Source of the DNA: Elysia marginata
Taxonomy: Eukaryota; Mollusca; Gastropoda; Plakobranchidae
NCBI GenBank assembly: GCA_019649035.1
Contig: BMAT01007256.1
Span: 378,507-420,957, forward strand
Direction of reading: 5' to 3'
DNA length: 42,451 nucleotides
Shown here: positions 8,640-20,800 of the stretch, in pieces
How positions within the stretch are numbered: the stretch's first letter is position 1
Layout: each line of letters starts with the position of its first letter
Program-made: the position numbers and the translations under genes
The notes under the pieces: model-generated
The model's database searches: none
Seen by the model: the letters and a program-made list of their open reading frames with translations, nothing else
What the model was told of the DNA's origin: nothing

Positions 8640-11400
8640 AAAACGCTTTATTATAATTTTCATATTAATGTCCTACTGCCAGCGGTTCTGTTTACAACTT
8701 ATAGGTTGAGAGGTGGCCATTTAACAGTTGCAAAAGCTGTTATTTTCTGAACAGATCATGCGCCTTCTCCTGCGATATGGTTAAAAAAATGGTCCAGTTT
8801 TATTCTTTTTCTAGACTAGAAATAAATGTCTCGTGAAAAGAAGCTATAGAAAGCCTGTTTCTTGGTGCATGAACGATTCTAGTACTGTTCGACATTCTTT
8901 GAAAACATTTTTTCGGTCTTGAAAAAACTTTACTATCTGCTCTTAGTTGTTTATCAATATTATTTAGGTGGAATCTTTGTTGGTGGGTAAATAATCTTTG
9001 GTAACTAATTTGTATTTAAAGCAAAACTATTCATGGAACTTTCACTTTTATGCGCCTGATTCTTAGCAACCTTCCTATATTAGTGGTCTTTGTCGGCCCA
9101 CTTCTTCTGTGGTTCACAATGCTTTTTTATTTTTTTTTTTTTGGAAAAGGCTAGGATAGGGCAGGATGATTCACCTTTTTGAGAAACCTTTTTGGTATAA
9201 TTTCCATTCAATGTTTCCTCAAAATGTTCCTTTTTTGTTACAGGTTGGTTTCACTTTTTACAAAAATACAATTTACATGTTCGCATGGCTAAAAATGAAT
9301 AAAAAAAAACTTCTTGCGAAATTTTACTGGTGTTATGAATATGAGGGAACAAAACTTTGCAGTACTGTAGCTAGTCTGTAGCCAATGTTTACAATCCCAG
9401 GCAATGAATTTACAGAAACATAATGAAAGTACAATATTTAACAATACCTTCCTGGTATATAAATTTCAAAGGCAAAAATATACAGCTGTTTTACTAATTT
9501 TTTTTTCTCCACAGCTTTGAAAACCCCTTTCACGGAGTTTCCTTATAAGCATGTATTTACATGTTAAATTAGAGGGATAGGTTTATCTCTTTTAGTCTAC
9601 AGAGATCTTAAAAGGAGCCCTTTGTATCCGTCGAAGACATACTGGTGTATAGCCATCGTAAGCCTGTGTTCATCATACATCTGCCCAAGTATGTAAGTAT
9701 TTGAGTGCATCAAAATGGCTGACAACTGAATTTTCTCTAGTAAGTATTTTACCTTTTGCCCCATGAATATTACTAATCGAGAAACGGTTGAGGAGAATCT
9801 TCACCAAACACACCCTAGTTATCTTGGTTTGATCTTCTTCACTCTGTACTCACACTCAATCGATCCGCCTATTTTGTAGTTACATTCATGGTTTGATATG
9901 ATGCTTGGTTCCGCCCCACTCATAAAAAGAAATATTGTACCAAGAGCTTATTACGACACATAAAGTAAGCACTGCTACTCACCATCATTACTTTTATATT
10001 AGTTCATAGCAAAAGTATAAATGCTGCATGTTGCAGTTTCATTTATTTATTCGGCAAATGGAATTCACTACTAAAGGGATGGGTGACGGCCCCCAAACGT
10101 GACAGTTGTATATGATCTGTTTCTTTGAACAGGTCAAGTGTGTATCTGTATCAGTAAGTTCAATAAAAATGATCTGATCCTTTCAATTTTCTATTTGCTA
10201 CAACAGTAATAATAAGCTGTTAAGGCCTTGTAGCCAATACTGTGTATTCAAAGAAGCTATTGAGTGCCCTATAGCAAATATTTTTGTACCAAGGGATAAG
10301 CTGTGGAGGCTTTATAGCCAATTGTTCATTCAAGAAACCTGAGCAACTGAGAAAGCGCAACAAATATTGGGTATCCCTGTATTTTTTTGTTTTGGTTTGA
10401 GCGAGAAAATTGCATCACTTCACAAGGTTTTTTTTCTCTGCGCTGAATTTTACAACTGATTTATCCGTCTTGTCTGCATTGATCTCTTACCGCCTGAAAT
10501 GGAATCCATATGTAGTAGTCGACAATTAGATATTGGATAATAGCAAAATCTTATTGTATTTTGCTATTTTCAAACACAGAGCGATCAAACTAGTGTCAGG
10601 TAGTTTTCATATAATTATGCTGTTACAATGTTCTCATTTATTCTTATCTGATCGATATGCAGTTTATGTTTTTGTGGAAGGGGAAAGAAAGTATGATAGA
10701 GGGGGTTGTATTTATGACGTAGGCTCTCAAAATAGTTCTGACCTGGTCAAAAGTGCTTCACCACCGGTATTGTTACGGTTAAGGAGCCATAGATAACCCA
10801 ATTAATTTTATGGGCTGACTTATTTATTACACAAGTGAAATCTTGTAGAGCAGACAGTTACATCTCTTCACCCCTTAAAACAAAATCTATTAAATACTGT
10901 ATTTATTGTATTTCTGTGCAACCGTTGCCTGGGCTTGTAAATTTTTGGCAACACACTGGCTACCTAAAAATTCTGAGTACTATTCAAGGCAGGAAACCTC
11001 GCAAGAGTAGAGGTTGTGTGGTTTTTGTTTGTTTGTTTGTTTTTTTGTGTGTCCGTTTTGTTTTGTTAATGGGGTGTCACTAAAAGAGTTGGATCTATTG
11101 CAATACAGAGTTTAAGCAGCAACACGTGAGTATGACGGGAACGTCTGTGGGTCTATTTTTAGAAACTGGTTTCATTATTTTAATAGTTTCCTTGATCTGC
11201 TTTCCCGATTTTCCCGATTTTCACGTACGCATAGTGAGAAACGGTGCGTGTGCTAAAGGTCTCTAATATTTCCATCTGAGGACTTCGAGTATTGCGACTG
11301 TTAGCAGCATTTCAGCCTGTTACCTCCAGCAGTTTGTATAATTGGAATCCATTTCACTCTCCCTTGTTCTCACATCAGTTTTATCTTAATCTCCTGCTTC
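8640..11400. other. AT-rich intergenic DNA
   Basis: Nothing with recognisable coding or RNA signature was seen. A diverged direct repeat lies at about 10210-10250 and 10300-10345, sharing AAGCTGT, AGGC, TAGCCAAT and ATTCAA in order. A GT/TTTG-rich low-complexity stretch lies at 11023-11062. Confidence 0.5.
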
Positions 11401-11419
11401 CTTAATATACAGTGCCTTT

Positions 11420-11790
11420 TCATGATTGCTTTGAGCATTCCGCTGAAGTAACGTGTTCAGTGCCTAAACCACAGTAGTTTTGCCTTTTTGCGATAACAGG
11501 AGACGTTCGTGTGGTCCAGCAATGTTTTAATACGTCTCCAAACATATCAATGAGTTCTTCAGCCCAGAAGAATTGAAGAAGTCTCCTCATGCACTTGTTG
11601 TAGAAAGCCTGGATCATAGTTTCAAATGCAGTCTTCAGTGTCCATGTCTTGTAGCCAAACAGAATGGTAGGGTCTACAATAGATGTGTAAAGTTGGAGCT
11701 TTCTTGTGAGATGGGTGTCTTCCATATCCTTGTGGAACACGTTTTGTTGGTGCTAAAGATGTTTCTCAAAGATTGTATTACAATTGAATA
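11420..11790 (-). mobile_element. LINE reverse transcriptase C-terminal fragment
   Basis: The minus-strand translation reads RKLQLYTSIVDPTILFGYKTWTLK and then QAFYNKCMRRLLQFFW. This matches the thumb and post-polymerase segment of animal LINEs, where an L-Y-x-S-I-V-x-P-T-L-L-Y-G-x-x-T-W-T block and an x-A-F-x-x-K-C-x-R-x-L-L block are standard. The distal YCGLGTEHVTS resembles the usual x-x-x-G-H-V-x-R segment. Only the 3' portion is present, and both ends grade into unrecognised sequence. Confidence 0.8.
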
Positions 11791-11799
11791 AGATAGATA

Positions 11800-12620
11800 A
11801 GAACTTTATAGATCAACGACAAAACTTGCGTTAGATATAGGCCAGTACCGGTACATGGATCATACACATACACATGGACAAAGTAAGTTATTAACAAATA
11901 AATAAACCATCACAATTTATTTCTTCCCTTACATAACCATTTTACGGCTACTAGTAAAATGTCCACGAATTCTTAGGTTTAAGTGAAGTTTATAAGAATG
12001 GAATCATCACCAATACAGTTGCCTCCCTTTCTTTTGCCTTCCTACTTTATATTCATTTATCTTTATCAAATTGATATTCTCCGTCTTGTCTTTTTTCTCT
12101 TCCTCATTTTCCTAGTTTCACATCTATGACCCTCTTACCCTTTATTTCTACTCCCTATCCTGCGTTTTTTTTTCTGATTTCCTCCTTCCCCTTCTTTGAG
12201 GTTTAGGCTTTATAACCCCTCTTTACCCTGGTTTGAATTTTCTATTTCTTTTATACCTCGCCTAACTCTCTTTTGCTGAATTTTGACATCTCTGTGTGTC
12301 TGTTTCTACAACTCTCATATTCTCTTTTGACATTGAATCATGATTGTCTACTGCAAGATCATCTTCATCTAAAGCTCGATCTATTGCAAATTTCAGTCTA
12401 CCTGTAGGTCTGGAACGGCTGAGTCTAGTTATACTTAAAGGGTATCTTGACCAATTTTATTTGCTTCTGTCATTGTTAAATCTGCACAGGATATACTGAA
12501 ATCCAGATCTTGATTATTTCATCTTCAAATAAATTGTTTAAATCCATCTCTCAACAATGTGCTTTTATAACGCATCGTTTAGCTTTTGCACCGGATTTTA
12601 CTATCTTTAAATGTTTAAAT
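11800..12620. other. Pyrimidine-rich AT DNA, no gene seen
   Basis: The stretch 12000-12300 is rich in T and C on the plus strand without a simple period. No domain or RNA was recognised. Confidence 0.5.
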
Positions 12621-12627
12621 AGAATTA

Positions 12628-12966
12628 TGGAACAGCATGGCTCAGTGGTTAGCGCGTCGGTCTTGTGATCCGGCGGTCGCGGGTTCGATTTCCAACCACG
12701 ACGCATATTGTAGTTGCCTTAGGAAAGCAATTTATCCACACTTTCCTCAGTATGCAATTTATCCACGCTTTCCTCAGTCCACCCACCTGTAAAATGGGAA
12801 CCTGGCTAAGGCAGTGCTTGAACTTTGTAGAATGTTAGTATTTGAGCGCCTGGCAGGCAGCCGTGCTGTAATGCTCTGAAATATGAGTTGACTTTGATGT
12901 GTATTGGCCTGCTGGAGAAAATATGTAAAGTCTTGAGACTGCCTTCGGCGGTGGAGGACTATAAAC
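12628..12966 (+). mobile_element. tRNA-derived SINE
   Basis: The head contains a good box A (TGGCTCAGTGGTTAGCGC) and a box B (GGTTCGATTTC), spaced as in a tRNA. No acceptor stem can be formed, so this is a SINE head and not a tRNA gene. A body follows with CCACCCACCTGTAAAATGGG and GAGCGCCTGGCAGGCAGCCG, then a tail near CTTGAGACTGCC that ends at CTATAAA. A 27-bp segment, GCAATTTATCCACACTTTCC and what follows, is duplicated in tandem at 12727-12753 and 12754-12780 inside the body. The family name is not known to me. Confidence 0.8.
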
Positions 12967-12969
12967 ATA

Positions 12970-13420
12970 TTTTTGTTAGTTTTATAGGGCAGGTCGCCCT
13001 CGCACAGGTACATGTAGAATAAAAAGTTTCCATGGTAATGCCCATTTCAATATATTTGAAAAATTCAAAGATTCTTTCCCAAAAATGGACACACCACATT
13101 GAATTGCGTCTTTTTGTCGAGAGATCAAAGGGGGGATTAAAACGCGCTCCAACTTGGTAGGCTTTGGTGGGCTGTTTCGAATACATATTTCAAGCTACTA
13201 CCACGATGGAGTAATTTTTAATGTCTGTATCGAAAGTTACATTCCCCATATATATGCATTTTCACGAGCCTGGGATCGTCACAAGCATTGCGTCGCAATG
13301 CATGAGGCTGCATTAGAGTTTTTTATTTACTGATAAGAACAACTTTAAAAAGTTATTCAAACTTACTATTTACAAGATTGCTGGCAGCATCAGCACGCAC
13401 ATTTTCTTTAAGAACTCCTG
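12970..13420. other. Intergenic sequence between SINE and transposase remnant
   Basis: No recognisable element was seen. It may include the 3' flank of the MULE remnant, but no terminal inverted repeat was identified. Confidence 0.4.
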
Positions 13421-13975
13421 TTAGCTGAGTTCTTTCTTTTCACACTTCAGTCTTCTCTTCTTTGTGTCGAAATTCCTTTGGGCAGTCTTTCCAGCTGATC
13501 TTTGTTTCAGTATAGTCGTTTCCTGCTCTGTCTTTAGACCTTCGAAGAACATATAATATTTGGGTGTGAGCTTGTGAAGTGCACCAAAGTAACGATGGAA
13601 ATATTCACACGCGTTTGTAGCGTTAGCGTCTTTCCTGCGTGAACCCACATGATAGGGTGAAAATTTTGCATCGCTCGAAATGTAATTTTGAAGCATCAGT
13701 AAATTCAGAGCTTGGTACCGAGTCTGGTGCCAGGGCCATCAAGACAAAAACAGAACACTCCTCTATCTCGTCCAGAGACAGTTCAGGTAGAACAAAAAAT
13801 AGCTTCAACCAGTTGCTTACTTCGATGTCTAAGTTCTGGTATTAGTTTTGCAGGCCGAGCTCCTGAATATGTCGTAACCAGGCTTGTGCAACGTGGAAGG
13901 AAAACGTTTTTATGTTGATGCTAGGTCCTGTTGATTTCACAGCAGAATGCACCTCTCATCTGACAACTTGATGCA
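13421..13975 (-). pseudogene. MULE-type DNA transposase, C-terminal remnant
   Basis: Read on the minus strand, the pieces line up in the order found in MULE-like transposases of invertebrates. FSFHVAQAWLRHIQELGL (about 13870-13920) corresponds to the usual H-x-x-Q-x-W-x-R-x-I-Q-x-L-G-L block. NWLKLFFVLPELSLDEIEEC (about 13765-13825) follows, and then NATNACEYFHRYFGALHKLT (about 13570-13625), where T-N-x-C-E-x-F-H carries the conserved acidic residue. A stop at about 13850 and a frame change at about 13640 break the gene. The DDE N-terminal half was not found upstream. I assign the superfamily by pattern recognition only. Confidence 0.6.
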
Positions 13976-13999
13976 GGTTGCAATATCTGGATCGGTGCT

Positions 14000-16085
14000 G
14001 CACCGAGACTTGCATGCCTTGTTTGTGCATTGTCATAACACAGACTTCGACGTTATTCTGTCCCTCCTAAACGAAAATCATTTTAAATTAATCATATGTG
14101 TCCTACTCTTGTTGTAGAACTTTCCATGACTTGTGGCTTCAATGGATATTCAGGTAATGAAATGAGCAGAATGTGCGTGCAATGCAAAATCCAAAATATA
14201 AAAATTTTTTGTTTTAACTCAGTCTTATTGCACTGATGGGAGATTTAAAACTCTCAGGTACAGACTGAGAATATTTACTAAAGCAAACACATGATAGTGA
14301 CTAGTTTTGATTTAAGCCTGATGTAACCATGCAAAATAGCTGAACGTTAAATCAGATACGATAACCGAGTAGGCTAGGGGCATGATTTAGATCTTGCCCG
14401 GCTAAACAGTAAAGTCGCCCGATCGTGTTCGGCGTGATGCCTGCATGATGACGTCATATGCGCTCCATTGTAATGATCCGGCAAAAATAACCTCAAAGTG
14501 TTCGAGTACCTTCTATATTCACCAGTAGACATTGCTTTTTCCACCATTGAAAAATACACTAGGAGGGAATTTCCTGTCAGCACATCAAACAACCGGTGTC
14601 TGGCGGGTACTCCGGAAAAAACAACTTAAGATCACATTCAAACTGTAGATCTAATAAGGTCGACTTCAGAAGTGTTTCAATGTCAATTTAGGCTATTTTG
14701 AGCAGTAAATTTACTTTGTTGAGATTTCTTCAATTATTTCTTTTTTAAATAACTCCATTTTGTCTCATTGTTATAAAATCATGGTGAGGAGAAACAGCAA
14801 GCCCTCAAAAACTTATCATTTTTGTTAAATAATTATAATTAACTGGCACTTATGAACTTTTTAAAGCATTTGTGATTGTTGAAAATTTTAAACTAAAATA
14901 TCTTTAAATATATTCCACTCCACGCTGCAATTTTATATGTTATTACAATTTATTTAATAGCCTTTTAACCAGTTGCTTTACTTACAAAAAAAAACTATAA
15001 GATATTAGTTACTGGTCACCACACCGGTGTATACCCGGAAAGGGGATATAACCAGATAATTTTACATCACAAAATTCGATTGATTATCTGCCCTAGTTTG
15101 CTCTTGTCTACTGGACACGAAAACATTCGAATGATTATTTTGGGAATCGGTAAGTGTTATGATAACAGAAATAGCTATCAGTTACAGTGATCTACTTTTC
15201 AGTACACGTGTTGGATTTTTAGGCTGCATTGGAAACTAAATTAGTCTTAAATACCAATTTTGGCCAGTTTTATGCTTGCAACAGTAACTTTCTGTTACAA
15301 AATAACGCCTTAAAAGTTGTTATAAAATTGATTCTGAACCCACGGAATATCAAATTATTATTTGTTTTCTCAGTAACTTTATTGTACACATACTGTGGGC
15401 TTCACATTTTATCTTTTTTTTATTTTTGTTTTTGCAAATCAAGAGTCCGCCTCCCACCCCTCTCCTTCAGGTCAGATAGAGCAGGTTAAAAGGCGTTTAT
15501 CTTTGCCGTGGGTCAAGATTGTGGATGTGTCACAAGAACAGAACTCTTTTCGTTCGTTTTAGTAAAAAATAGCCTTGGGGAAAATAATTTTTAACTGCGC
15601 AGCGGCTGTCCCTACTTATCACTTTAAAAAGTCTCTTTACAAAATTTCAGTTTTGTATTGTAATGCCGCAGATTCATCGATGTCTTATGTCAATCGATAT
15701 ATTTATAACCAGTTGCTTTTGGATATTAACCAAAATTTGGCAAGTCACGGTCAATTTGTGTTCTGAATACACAGGTTATAGCTATTGTGTAACATCTTGT
15801 GTAATTGAAGTCTTTGAGAAATATCTGTTACCACATATCTAATGTCTTGTTAATGATTAGAGTGGATTCTCTACGATTTCCTTACAGGTATTATAGAGAT
15901 GTGGACGATGCGTTTCTTCTTGTCTTACATATTGTTCTTTGTTCTTTACATAAATCTTTTTAAAGTTTATATCAGACTAATGCTCTTTGAATTTTCTATT
16001 GCCATCCTAATACAGGCAATAACATGGATCATGGGTTATGAACAATTCGTCCGCGATAGGAAAGGGAACTGTGAGAAATAGCTGT
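14000..16085. other. AT-rich intergenic DNA
   Basis: No recognisable gene was found. Frames at 15229-15489, 15575-15766 and 15899-16081 carry hydrophobic, Phe- and Leu-rich translations expected from AT-rich DNA and match no family I know. Confidence 0.5.
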
Positions 16086-16091
16086 CATTAA

Positions 16092-16835
16092 GACTGGAGC
16101 ACCCCAAAGAACTGTTTTGGTTCCTTTCCTTTTTTCTGTACACATTGCTGACTGTAGGGCGAGATAATCACAGCGACTGTATAACTGACAAATACACTAA
16201 CAACACCGTCAAGACTGAGCTTATTTCAAACGACCTTTTTCAAGGATATGACATTTTGCTGAATGATGTAATCAGAACTTGATCTATCTTCAGCTTAATA
16301 TTAGCAAGACAAAGGAAATGGCTATAGATTTTAGAAAGAAAAATAATGTCGCACAGACTTTAGTCATAAAAGGAGAGAGGGTAAAGACGGTAGATATTTT
16401 AAATATCTAGGTGTCGTGATTCATAATAAACTTTCATGGCCACTTGATACAGATTTCTTTTTAAAGAGGTAAACTATAATTCTTTAGCCTAGATAAAAAA
16501 AAAACCTTCAATAAATATTTTGTTCTCCGATTACTAATACCAGAAGTATTCTTACCTTTGGTATCGCATGCTGGGGAGATAAGGTTAGTCAAAAAGATTC
16601 TAATAGATCAAAGTTATTAAGAATTCAAGCTCGGTAATAGGTAAAATCAGACAGCATACTGTGTTTTGAGGCAAATTGTAAGAATATGACTTGCAGAAAG
16701 AATGACGTTCCCCACCCTATTTATAATATTTGGAGATCTTTTGATTGATCGAGGTGAGAGGCTCAGATACCAAAAAACTAATGCCGACTCATTTGTCCCC
16801 AGATCTGTCTTTCTCTGCAACAAGAGCTACAAAAA
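16092..16835 (+). mobile_element. L2/CR1-type LINE remnant with dead reverse transcriptase
   Basis: The translation runs from GAPQRTVLVPFLFSVHIADC (usual G-x-P-Q-G-x-V-L-x-P) through TDKYTNNTV in place of the catalytic K-Y-A-D-D-T-x (about 16186-16212). It continues with LQLNISKTKEMAIDFRKKNN (about 16293-16348), VDIFKYLGV, SILTFGIACWGDKVSQKDSN and IDRGERLRYQK, and ends near PRSVFLCNKSY (about 16799-16832). This block order is typical of L2-like LINEs. Several frameshifts are present. Both catalytic aspartates read as asparagine, so this copy has no polymerase activity. Confidence 0.8.
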
Positions 16836-16839
16836 GAAG

Positions 16840-17890
16840 ATTTAATGAAAGTGTGTGTAGCTAATATCTACTTTATGAGGTACAAACTGAATTTTTATGG
16901 AGTTTTAAATTAATTCTATGTTTTTAGTACGGTGGTATAGTTATATGGTTTTTTACATCAAATGTCTAGATACACAATTATTCCACATTCGTTTTGTTAA
17001 TCTTAGGATAATTTAAGAGCAGTTTTAGTTGAATCACCCTTAACCAAAAGAGTAGAAGTTATCTTTGCTTTAACAACATATTTTTTCAGACACCAATTGA
17101 AAAGATGTTATCCACCTATAATTTTTCAGCAAACAGTTATAGTCATTTCTATTTCCAAGTTTTAGTTGAATTAGCTTACTCTATAGTTGTTTTTAATCAC
17201 AATATCTATATACATTAAAGACATTTTAAAATGTAATAATTTTTAATATGCTTACCCATATATTAAACAGTTATGATAAGCAGCTTTGATGTATGTTTGC
17301 ACCTTTTTATGACAATTGTTGTGTAAAGTTGAATTTACCATATTGGGAGCAATACAAATTTATCCTATCTTATCTATCGTGCAGTTAAAACTGCTATATC
17401 CTTACTTGGTGTTACCAAAACTCTGCTCTCAGTTAAATGGAATTTTTCTTTTTGGCCATGTAACAATTTAACGCTTTGACATTATGAGTAAGGGGAAAGG
17501 GCTTCTTTTTACTGAAAATTTGAAGTATTTCGTATAATTTTTGTTTACTCAAATGTAAGCTTTTCGTAGTTGTACCCTTTTTTAACAAACAAATCCAATA
17601 GGGTAATATCTATCGGCAATCTTTGTAAATGTTTTGTAAAATTGAGGTTTACTATAGAGTTTGGGGATATCCTTTTTCAGACAGAATTAAGCCAAGTTTT
17701 TAGTTTTCAATACACGCATGGCTGCAAAAGTAATCGTTAAAATTTTTAGTTTTCCATAAACGCATCACTACAATGCAGCAAATAAGTAGCGTTACAATTC
17801 CCCATCGCATGGAGCTTATGACTTACCTACTATGCCTCGTTTAAATTTAAGAAAATAACATTCTCAGAAACCATATTTAAAGCTTACTTA
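16840..17890. other. AT-rich intergenic DNA
   Basis: No domain, RNA or clear repeat was recognised here. The left end may include the degenerate 3' untranslated part of the L2-type remnant. Confidence 0.4.
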
Positions 17891-17891
17891 C

Positions 17892-17994
17892 AGAATAAAT
17901 TCACAGTGGTATAAGAAGGAATAGACATAGAAGTATAAGAACTCTTCTAATTTTTCTATGTCTATTCGTTCTTATACCACTGTGAATTTATTTT
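17892..17994. repeat. Near-perfect foldback with 42-nt arms
   Basis: Positions 17892-17933 and 17953-17994 are reverse complements over 42 positions, with one mismatch (17918 with 17968) and two G-U pairs at the ends. The loop is 19 nt. The core of the arm reads TTCACAGTGGTATAAG on the left and CTTATACCACTGTGAA on the right. No target duplication was found outside the arms. It could be a very small foldback transposon, a small-RNA precursor or an artefact of library construction. Confidence 0.9.
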
Positions 17995-17999
17995 CGATT

Positions 18000-18595
18000 T
18001 TTCTTTCATTTTTTTTAAATATAAAATTTATACTTATCTTCTGAATAATTGTACAATAAAACGTTCAAGTAAAACGTAATCTTTCACAATAACTTTATTC
18101 CTACCTTTTCTGGCTAGCATTTTTGATTACTCCAAGATTTTGTGAGGAAAACGCCTAACGTTATCAGCAGCCGGTTATCTCGCCTAACAGTGTCTGATTA
18201 CAAGCATCTTCGGGTAGTTTAGAAAACATTCTAGCTCTGAAAAAATTACACGAAATTGTGGGGGTTTTTTTAATTAACATTACGAATGCCAAGGTGTCGG
18301 GACAAAGGCTGATATTGGCAGTTGCAACTTTTTTTAAAGTTAAGTATCAAGTATTTGTAATGTCTTGCTGTTTGATTCACTATTCAAAATGAGCCAACTG
18401 AAAAACATTAAAATGATGTTTATGACAATTTTCCAAAAAAGGAACCTAGTAATCGAATGAAAACAAGGATTTGTTAGCATTATGCTCATTTGAATCGAAC
18501 CTAGAAAGTGTCCTTGTCTAACCTTTCTTTAGGCACCTAAACACCACGATAATTTCTAAAGATTCAGAGGTTTGAGATAACATTTTAAAACATTA
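18000..18595. other. AT-rich intergenic DNA
   Basis: Nothing was recognised between the foldback and the Jockey-type LINE. Confidence 0.4.
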
Positions 18596-18599
18596 CCAA

Positions 18600-19190
18600 A
18601 ATTGGGAGTTCAGGTTGGTCTCCTGCCCCGGAGGATTCAGACAGTGGGGATATGGACACTCGTGGGTGTCCATTATCCCCACTGGTTTTAATAAAAACAA
18701 CGTGTCCTCCTTCCCCTGAGCCCGCCAAGGCGGCAAGAGGTAAAAATATAAAGGTCTGGCAGGACCTCCATCTGGAGGCCTGCCGGGCAAGTAGAGTTTT
18801 AGTTGTAGATACGATTTTTAAATTTTTATGATTATTAGTATTTTACAGTGGAATATTCGTGGCCTCAGGGCCAACTTTGAAGAACTTTCGAATTTGACCA
18901 ATAAGTTCAATAGGACAACTAATATGCACACACTATTCCGAGAGGTGAAATCCTCTCAGGTTTCGGATTATCTGAAAGAGATTGGATTATATGGCAAAAA
19001 TCTGAAGCAATGTATAGAAAGCTCTTAAAACTTGTAAATAGTATCTAAGAATTTTAAAACTTGATTTTAATATATGAGATAGGTTGGCAAGATTATAGTA
19101 TCGAAGTAAATTACAATTGAAGAGATCGTAAGCCCTGAGATCATCGTTAATGATGGACTGGGCTTGTAAAAATTTCAATCAATCAATTAA
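18600..19190 (+). mobile_element. Internally deleted Jockey-type LINE
   Basis: The first part is GC-richer and reads like the end of an ORF1 protein, with PSPEPAKAARGKNIKVWQD and a stop at about 18826. An ATG at 18828 then opens ISILQWNIRGLRANFEELSN, the start of the AP endonuclease of Jockey-like LINEs, where L-Q-W-N-x-R-G-L-x-x-N is diagnostic. After about 18925 the nuclease similarity is lost. The segment ends at about 19190 in GTAAAAATTTCAATCAATCA, a typical (AATC)n LINE tail. The copy thus keeps its 5' part and its 3' end but lacks the body, about 600 bp in all. Confidence 0.7.
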
Positions 19191-20730
19191 AATTGAAGAC
19201 TGTAGATAGAAATCGTAATTATCACACTTGAAGTTTTAAAAGTTTTCTAAATTGAACAGAAATATAGCTATTTAAGCCTACCTATTCCAGCTAAAGCATT
19301 GCAAAATCAATGCACGGAGCAATATATGATCTACACATTTGAGTTTTCCAAGTATTCCTATCACTTTCAGTTTCATTAACACATTTACAAGTTCTTGAAT
19401 CCTTCCCCTAAACTTCTGAATTTTGCCAAGAAATGTCTTAAAACAGCATATGCATATTTTTTGCATTCCATACGTACGTCTTAATAAGTCTCCAACGAAA
19501 AATATGTAGTTAATCTATAGCAGAAAGAAACTTTTGAAAACATAATTATATTAGTTTATCAATAATTATTACCTTTGCTTGATGAAGGAAATAAAAAAAA
19601 CTATCAGCTTTGTTGAATTAAGTTCTAAACAAAAAACAAGGTCTGAGTTTTCAAAATTGATTTTTATTTCAAAATGGCAAAAAAATATGAAAACTGATTT
19701 GATAATGAGACTGAGAGCGTTAAAAAACTTGGCAATTCGTAATTATAGAAAAATAATGACAGTCAATTTTCTAATAGGTTCAATCCTCCATAGCAATTAA
19801 GAAGATTTCAACAAGAGTTGCGGAACTTTTCTGGTGTCAGTGCCAGCATGATCTTACCATTAACAGATTCTGATGCGTTGATGTCTTGTTTGTAAATTCT
19901 AAATAATTTTTAAACACAATGCTGTTTCAAATTTAAATATTCAATGGCCTCTTTAATGCAATCCCTTAAAATTTACGCCATATATTTATTTTGATAGATT
20001 CACTTTTGATTACACTGGACTGGCTTTTCTTTTAGTTTAACTAAGATCTGAAATTCTTCATGCAAGTAAGAGACTTATTTAGATAAAATCCCTAAATTTG
20101 AATTCAAATAAACAGTGCAGTATATGAGTTGTTGTCTTCCATAGAAGGGACGCTACTCTTGTTGGACCTCTGATCTTATTCCTTTTAGAGATCTAGACAT
20201 TTCTAACGCCCTAACCTAATAATCATGGTACAAAACGTGCAGGACAAATGTCAATATGCATTTTCTAGTAACATGTTGGGTTTTTTTTCTTCAGATTTAT
20301 AGATTGATATGTCATAGCAATCGCAACTACAAATCAGAAAGCTTATTAAAAAATTTGAAAGTAAAAAATAGAAAGAGTATAGGACATACAAGTGACAAAC
20401 ATATCACTGAATACACGTCCAAAAGGTTTTAGAGGCGAAAAAAAGAGATCGATAGTTTTACAACGTCATAATTTAAGTAAAATCAGTACAAGTACAAAAA
20501 ATCTTCCAGACTTAACTATTTTCTTTTCAAAGATAAATTAATTGGGCAATAAAAATTGTGTGCTGGTTACATTTGTTTTAAGTTGTTGTTGTTGCTGTTG
20601 TTTAGTTGGATTTGTAAAAGATATTACTTTTATCTGTACCATCGTTACGAAAATGTTTTTTGATATTATCAGAGAACAAAACAAAACTTAAACATGTTAA
20701 TTCTAGGACTCCATAAATAGCACTTCAAAA

Positions 20731-20800
20731 AATATATATATATTTCTATACCGGCATATATATATATATATATAATTATATATGTATATATATTTATAAT
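20731..20800. repeat. (AT)n microsatellite, interrupted
   Basis: TATATA runs are interrupted by TTCTATACCGGCA and by AATTATATATGT. The tract can self-pair. Confidence 0.9.

Noticed and set aside
12638..12710. Possible tRNA gene
   Set aside because: Boxes A and B are good, but no acceptor stem pairs and the anticodon stem is broken; a SINE body follows.
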